From assembly GCF_023147585.1 (NCBI RefSeq), contig NZ_JAHXOZ010000017.1:1-49252 (forward strand): DNA of 49,252 nt. The letters are read 5' to 3'. Position 1 is the first letter of the stretch; every line of letters begins with the position of its first letter. A program made the position numbers and the translations under genes. The notes below the pieces were generated by a model. It saw only the letters and a list, made by a program, of their open reading frames with translations. It did not search any database and was not told where the DNA came from. Positions 45,941 to 49,252 of the stretch are shown in pieces. The DNA comes from Micrococcus sp. EYE_212 (GTDB lineage: Bacteria; Actinomycetota; Actinomycetes; Actinomycetales; Micrococcaceae).

Positions 45941-47878
45941 ATGGCCGGACTGATCGTGCGCAAGGACATCGACCTCGTCCGCGAGCGCGCCGATCTGAAG
46001 GCCGTCGTGGAGGAGTTCGTCACGCTGCGCTCGGCAGGCGTCGGCTCCTACAAGGGCCTGTGCCCGTTCCACGACGAGCGGACCCCGTCCTTCCACGTGC
46101 GCCCCGGCGTCGGGACCTACCACTGCTTCGGGTGCGGCGAGCACGGGGACGTCATCGCGTTCCTCATGGCGCAGGAGCACACCACGTTCACCGAGACGGT
46201 CGAGCGCCTGGCCGCGCGGGTGGGCGTCGAGCTGCACTACGAGGACGGCGCCGGTCCTGACCGCGCCGAGGTGGGCAGACGCCAGCGCCTGCTCGAGGCC
46301 AACAAGATCGCGGACGAGTTCTACCGGCGCGCCCTCGGCTCGAAGGAGGCCCAGACCGCGCGGGACTTCCTCACCGGCCGCGGCTTCACCCAGGAGCACG
46401 CCGAGCGCTTCGCCAACGGCTACGCGCCCCAGGGCTGGTCCACGCTCCTGGACCACCTGCGCCAGCGCGGCTTCCGCGACGACGAGCTGCGGGCCACTGG
46501 CCTGTTCTCGGAGGGCCAGCGCGGCCTCTATGACCGCTTCCGTGGCCGCCTGCTGTGGCCCATCCGGGACATGACGGGCGCGACCATCGGCTTCGGCGCG
46601 CGCAAGCTCTACGAGGACGACCAGGGCCCCAAGTACCTCAACACCCCGGAGACGCAGCTCTACAAGAAGTCGCAGGTGCTCTACGGCATCGACCTGGCGA
46701 AGCGGGCCATCGCGAAGGAGCGCCAGCTCGTGCTCGTGGAGGGCTACACGGACGTCATGGCCGCGCACCTGGCGGGCGTCGGGACGGCCGTGGCCACGTG
46801 CGGCACCGCGTTCGGCGCGGACCACATCAAGGTGGCGCGCCGGCTGATCTCGGACGATGGCACGGGCGGCGAGGTGATCTTCACCTTCGACGGGGACGAG
46901 GCCGGACAGAAGGCCGCGCTCAAGGCGTTCGACGAGGACCACCGCTTCCTCGCCAAGACCTTCGTGGCGGTGGAGCCGAACGGCATGGACCCCTGCGACC
47001 TGCGTCAGCAGAAGGGCGACGAGGCCGTGCGCGCGCTCATCGCCTCCCGCCGCCCGCTCTTCGAGTTCGCCATCCGCGCCGGTCTGAAGGACTACGATCT
47101 GGACACCGTGGAGGGCCGCGCCGGCGCCCTGCGCCATGCCGCGCCCATCGTGGCCGGCATCAAGGACTCCGTGCTGCGCCCCGGGTATGAGCGCGAGCTC
47201 GCGGGCTGGCTCGGGCTCGATCCGAACGCGGTGCACCGGGCCGTCGCCGCCGCGGCGCGCTCCACCCCACGCTCCGAGCGCGGCGAACGGGGAGAGCAGG
47301 CGACGCCCGCCGCCTCGATGTCGGCGAACCCCACCTCGGCCACCCCCACGTCGGCGGACCCGGCGTCGGGCGAGGCCCCGCAGGTCCCCGTGGAGCCGCT
47401 GCTCGTGCGCGTGGACCCGCGCGATCCGGTGGCCCGGCGCGAGCGCGAGTCGCTCGAGGTGGTGCTGCAGCACCCCACACTGCTCTCCGCCGAGCAGTGG
47501 ACGGCGCTGTACGAGGCGCGCTTCACCGTGCCGCAGTTCGCGGCCGTGCACCGGGGCGTCATGGCGGCGGGCTCCTCCGGCGCCACGCCCGCGCGCTGGG
47601 TGGACGCCGTGCGGGACGCGGTCCCCGAGGAGGTGGGCGGCGTCGTCTCCGAGCTGGCGGTCCGGGACCTGCCCGCCCGCACCGAGGCGGACGTGGACCG
47701 CTACTGCCGGGACATCATGAACCGCCTCTTCGCCCTCCAGATCGTGCACCGCAAGGAGGAGCTGCTGGGTCAGCTGCAGCGTCTGGGCCCGCAGGGCGAT
47801 CCGGCCGAGTTCATGCGCCTCAACAGCGAGCTCATGGAACTCGAGGCCCGGCGACGGGCCCTGCGCGCCGACGACTGA
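45941..47878 (+). CDS. dnaG: DNA primase
   Basis: Synthesises RNA primers for replication. The 645-residue product has the N-terminal zinc-binding domain (C41, H44, C62, C65), then the RNA polymerase core with YNRFRGRL-like [11 protein letters not shown] (about 198), TOPRIM motifs [14 protein letters not shown] (about 264-277) and [13 protein letters not shown] (about 314-326, DxD metal site). A Ser/Thr/Pro-rich linker (about 440-480) leads to the C-terminal DnaB-interaction domain, ending in helices with a conserved LQ/RLG pattern. Start ATG 45941, chosen by the TAGAAT box; a hairpin terminator follows the stop. Confidence 0.97.
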   Translation: MAGLIVRKDIDLVRERADLKAVVEEFVTLRSAGVGSYKGLCPFHDERTPSFHVRPGVGTYHCFGCGEHGDVIAFLMAQEHTTFTETVERLAARVGVELHYEDGAGPDRAEVGRRQRLLEANKIADEFYRRALGSKEAQTARDFLTGRGFTQEHAERFANGYAPQGWSTLLDHLRQRGFRDDELRATGLFSEGQRGLYDRFRGRLLWPIRDMTGATIGFGARKLYEDDQGPKYLNTPETQLYKKSQVLYGIDLAKRAIAKERQLVLVEGYTDVMAAHLAGVGTAVATCGTAFGADHIKVARRLISDDGTGGEVIFTFDGDEAGQKAALKAFDEDHRFLAKTFVAVEPNGMDPCDLRQQKGDEAVRALIASRRPLFEFAIRAGLKDYDLDTVEGRAGALRHAAPIVAGIKDSVLRPGYERELAGWLGLDPNAVHRAVAAAARSTPRSERGERGEQATPAASMSANPTSATPTSADPASGEAPQVPVEPLLVRVDPRDPVARRERESLEVVLQHPTLLSAEQWTALYEARFTVPQFAAVHRGVMAAGSSGATPARWVDAVRDAVPEEVGGVVSELAVRDLPARTEADVDRYCRDIMNRLFALQIVHRKEELLGQLQRLGPQGDPAEFMRLNSELMELEARRRALRADD

Positions 47879-47894
47879 GGGGCCACGGGCAGCG

Positions 47895-47930
47895 CGGGAC
47901 CCCGCCACGTCGAGGCGTGACGGGGTCCCG
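47895..47930 (+). terminator. Terminator of dnaG
   Basis: CGGGACCCCG (47895-47904) pairs perfectly with CGGGGTCCCG (47921-47930); the interior (CACG/CGTG) extends the stem after a one-base bulge. Located 17 bases past the dnaG stop. Confidence 0.75.
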
Positions 47931-47987
47931 TGGTCGCCGTGGCGGCGACGGCGCGGATCGGTGGCGTACCGATCAGTGGCGCGCCGT

Positions 47988-48101
47988 TCAGTCGATCTCG
48001 ACGACCCCGTTGCTCTCGGCGTCGATCACATCGAAGGCGGCGTCGCGCCCGGCGGCCTCAGACGAGGAGGCGGAGGCGGCGCTCGGGTGGTGCAGACCCA
48101 T
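47988..48101 (-). CDS. Possible small protein (37 residues)
   Basis: The frame reads from ATG 48101 to TGA 47988: Ser/Ala-rich N-terminus (HHPSAASASSSEAAG) and an acidic C-terminal strand (AFDVIDAESNGVVEID). Its third codon positions are about 92 percent G or C (33 of 36 by my count), as in real genes here. Against it: no ribosome site at a proper distance (GGAGG is about 17 nt upstream), no known family, and the start lies in the tRNA-Asn promoter region. It could also be a remnant of a longer gene. Confidence 0.35.
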   Translation of the reverse strand: MGLHHPSAASASSSEAAGRDAAFDVIDAESNGVVEID

Positions 48102-48116
48102 CGGGTCTGGTAGTGT
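48093..48116 (+). promoter_or_regulatory. tRNA-Asn promoter with a palindrome over the -35 region
   Basis: TAGTGT (48111-48116) is the likely -10 box, giving a 5' leader of about 34 nt before the tRNA. A perfect 7-bp inverted repeat CAGACCC-ATC-GGGTCTG (48093-48109) covers the DNA just upstream, including the expected -35 area. Confidence 0.45.
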
Positions 48117-48156
48117 TTCCTCCGTTGCTCGGGCGGCTGGATCGCCCGAGACGCAT

Positions 48157-48229
48157 TCCTCCGTAGCTCAATTGGCAGAGCATTCGACTGTTAATCGAAG
48201 GGTTGCTGGTTCGAGTCCAGCCGGAGGAG
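48157..48229 (+). tRNA. tRNA-Asn(GTT)
   Basis: A 73-nt cloverleaf. The acceptor stem TCCTCCG (48157-48163) pairs with CGGAGGA (48222-48228), with discriminator G at 48229. A-box region TAGCTCAATTGGCAGAGCA. Anticodon stem TTCGA/TCGAA with anticodon GTT at 48190-48192. T-arm CTGGTTCGAGTCCAG (48206-48220). The next bases are CCC, so the CCA end is not encoded exactly. The antisense strand is read by the neighbouring XRE gene. Confidence 0.96.
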
Positions 48230-48523
48230 CCCATCAGAAGCCCCTGCACCGACCAGTTCGGTGTGGGGGCTTCGTCGTGTCTCGAGAATCTCCGGGCCGA
48301 GAAGCTCGGCGAGCGTGATGCCTAGCCATGCCGCGGTATCAGCCAACTCCACCAGCGTGAAGTCGCGCTTTCCAGTGATCCGAAGGTTCACGGCCCCTCG
48401 CGCGATCCCCAGGTGTCGCGCCAGATCGCTCTGACTCAGGTTGCGTCGGCCAAGCCACGCGCGAACCTCACCCCCAACGGTTCCTCGGAGGTCGTCAGCA
48501 CTCGTATCCCTTGTGTTCGTCAT
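48191..48523 (-). CDS. XRE-family (Cro/C1-type) HTH regulator running into tRNA-Asn
   Basis: A 110-residue product. The HTH is at about 21-50 (LSQSDLARHLGIARGAVNLRITGKRDF), followed by a conserved LVELADTAAWLGITLAELLG. The last 20 residues or so (LLRLDSNQQPFD) come from the antisense of the tRNA gene and its terminator, so the native C-terminus was probably lost or replaced. It is a paralogue of the XRE protein at 48634 (about one third identical by eye). Start ATG 48523 with a TACGCT box 6 nt upstream and TGGACG 17 nt before that, a leaderless promoter. Confidence 0.7.
   Translation of the reverse strand: MTNTRDTSADDLRGTVGGEVRAWLGRRNLSQSDLARHLGIARGAVNLRITGKRDFTLVELADTAAWLGITLAELLGPEILETRRSPHTELVGAGASDGLLRLDSNQQPFD
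48237..48273 (+). terminator. Terminator of tRNA-Asn
   Basis: GAAGCCCC (48237-48244) and CACCGA (48247-48252) pair with TCGGTG (48258-48263) and GGGGCTTC (48266-48273); one TG/TG mismatch step lies in the middle. It directly follows the tRNA and sits inside the antisense XRE frame. Confidence 0.75.
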
Positions 48524-48529
48524 GTCCCC

Positions 48530-48627
48530 AGCGTATCCGCGGGGGGCATGAACGTCCACGAAACGAGCACAGATCGTTCCGCCGCGGAAACATCTGCCTT
48601 GACGGGGTGTTCCACTGTGACGACACT
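48530..48627. promoter_or_regulatory. Divergent promoter region of the two XRE genes with candidate operator
   Basis: Minus strand: TGGACG (48553-48558), 17-nt spacer, TACGCT (48530-48535), 6 nt to ATG 48523. Plus strand: TTGACG (48599-48604), 17-nt spacer, GACACT (48622-48627), 6 nt to ATG 48634. Between the two lies a perfect palindrome TTCCGC-C-GCGGAA (48577-48589), a candidate XRE binding site. Both transcripts would be leaderless. Confidence 0.6.
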
Positions 48628-48633
48628 GGTTCC

Positions 48634-48861
48634 ATGACGAAACAGAAGCAACTCACCCTGCAGATCAGGTCACGCCTCGCCCTTGCCGACAAGACACTGT
48701 CCGACCTGGGCGAGGCTCTCGGCCTCGGACGCGCCGCAATGTCCGCCCGCATGAATGGCCACCGGGATTTTTCCTTCTCGGAGCTCGAGCTGGTCGCTGA
48801 CTTCCTCGGTGTTCAGATGCGCGACCTGTTCGCGTTCGAAGATGCGGCCGTGGCTCGATGA
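48634..48861 (+). CDS. XRE-family HTH regulator
   Basis: A 75-residue protein that is nearly all helix-turn-helix: KTLSDLGEALGLGRAAMSARMNGHRDFSFSELELVADFLGV (about 22-62). It is compact, like phage Cro or plasmid regulators. The GHRDFSFSEL segment parallels GKRDFTLVEL of the divergent XRE protein, so the two are paralogues. Start ATG 48634 is fixed by the near-consensus promoter 6 nt upstream. Codon use is less GC-rich than the housekeeping genes, consistent with a mobile origin. Confidence 0.75.
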   Translation: MTKQKQLTLQIRSRLALADKTLSDLGEALGLGRAAMSARMNGHRDFSFSELELVADFLGVQMRDLFAFEDAAVAR

Positions 48862-49020
48862 CCCAGATCCAGCTGAACACCCAAGCTCGTGAGTCGTGAG
48901 TTGAGTCCCGCATAGTGGTGTAGCGCCCGGTGGTCGGGCACGTCGTCTCAGACGTGGACGCGGCCACCGTGTGATCCTTCGAGTGAACCTCTCACAGCAC
49001 CCTCGAATGGAGTCATCACG
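48862..49020. other. Left part of an IS256-type element and flank
   Basis: No gene is seen in these 159 bases. They lead into an IS256-type transposase start with GGAG 9 nt before the ATG. The left end of that element probably lies around 48895-48910, but its terminal repeat cannot be fixed because the right end is not visible. Confidence 0.35.
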
Positions 49021-49085
49021 ATGACCGCTCCTCATATTCTCGACCCTGCCGGCCTGCTGAGCGAAGCCCTGTCCGAAGCGTCCCC
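49021..49085 (+). pseudogene. IS256-family transposase, N-terminal fragment interrupted by an IS
   Basis: The first 22 codons (MTAPHILDPAGLLSEALSEA..., 49021-49085) match the start typical of actinobacterial IS256-family (mutator-type) transposases. Then the sequence changes into the terminal repeat of an IS3-family element at 49086, and the frame closes at 49104. The rest of the gene is either beyond the second element, outside the window, or deleted. Confidence 0.65.
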
Positions 49086-49252
49086 TGAAGCGCCCTGGGT
49101 CTGATGGAGACTCGCGCTATTTGATTCCGACCAGCTGTTCGCGGCCGGCTTCGACAGCATAGAACGTGTCCTCGAACTCGGCGGGTGGGACGTCGCCGAG
49201 GTAGCCGTGGAGGCGTTGCGTGTTGTGCCAGGACACCCACCCGAGGGTCGCG
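49086..49252 (-). mobile_element. IS3-family insertion sequence, right end (cut by the window)
   Basis: Begins with TGAAGCGCCCTGGGTC (49086-49101), which looks like an IS3-type terminal inverted repeat. On the minus strand, just inside it, is the end of a transposase gene. The element continues past the window, so its other end and target duplication cannot be checked. Confidence 0.7.
49117..49252 (-). CDS. IS3-family transposase (OrfB), C-terminal part
   Basis: The minus-strand frame from the window edge to TAG at 49117 encodes 44-45 residues: ATLGWVSWHNTQRLHGYLGD followed by VPPAEFEDTFY. WVxWxNxxRLHxxLGxxPPAEFE is the classic C-terminus of the DDE integrase core of IS3-family OrfB. The DDE residues themselves are outside the window. 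Partial because the window ends. Confidence 0.85.
   Translation of the reverse strand, partial: ATLGWVSWHNTQRLHGYLGDVPPAEFEDTFYAVEAGREQLVGIK

Noticed and set aside
48191-48240. C-terminal LLRLDSNQQPFD segment of the minus-strand XRE protein as a functional domain
   Set aside because: It is the reverse complement of tRNA-Asn and its flank; such peptides are a well-known artefact of frames entering tRNA genes. It is kept only as the formal end of the frame.

Overview
The window is a high-GC actinobacterial chromosome segment, most likely from a Micrococcus-like member of the Micrococcaceae. The evidence is a very GC-rich third codon position, GTG/TTG starts, ATGA/GTGA gene overlaps, a GatCAB amidotransferase operon, a split acyl-CoA carboxylase (AccA3 + AccD + AccE), a SAM-IV riboswitch ahead of metY-metX, and a close fit of its genes to Micrococcales families. 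The genus is inferred from gene content, not from a database comparison.

Layout. 1-9.2 kb: an MFS metabolite transporter, then a biotin-dependent carboxylase neighbourhood on the minus strand (accA3, maf, a DUF885 peptidase-like gene, accE, accD) with the biotin ligase gene birA divergent from accD. 9.3-16.3 kb (plus strand): a PH-domain membrane protein, a class III adenylate cyclase, a PP2C phosphatase, ligA, an inositol-monophosphatase-like enzyme, a membrane glutaredoxin and a GNAT enzyme. 16.3-19.9 kb: gatC-gatA-gatB. 20-21.5 kb: two Tat-exported proteins of unknown function; the second follows a 24-bp tandem repeat. 21.7-24.4 kb: an APH-like kinase and a CPBP membrane protease on divergent, touching promoters, and a VOC protein. 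24.5-27.3 kb: SAM-IV riboswitch plus metY-metX. 27.3-30.8 kb: GDSL hydrolase, esterase, S4 protein and glyS.

30.8-35.7 kb holds the most unusual gene set: a GNAT protein, a CDF-like membrane protein with an altered metal site, a YgiB/DUF1190-like membrane-anchored protein, a glutathionylspermidine-synthase-like ATP-grasp ligase and an APC permease, apparently one operon. Actinobacteria of this type normally use mycothiol rather than glutathione, so the real substrate of the ligase is open. Next comes a lone flavin-dependent oxidoreductase gene bracketed by two inverted copies of a roughly 62-bp palindromic element (35.7 and 37.0 kb). 37.2-47.9 kb is mostly housekeeping: ankyrin protein, dus, dgt, a TetR regulator with a two-site palindromic operator in front of an epimerase gene, a sirtuin, pabB, a lipoprotein and dnaG.

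47.9-49.25 kb changes character: a tRNA-Asn gene, a divergent pair of paralogous XRE regulators (one runs antisense into the tRNA), an IS256-type transposase start interrupted by an IS3-family element, and the window end. This looks like the edge of a mobile region anchored at the tRNA.

A recurring feature is a TAnnnT-type -10 box only 5-9 nt before the start codon of about 15 genes, implying extensive leaderless transcription.
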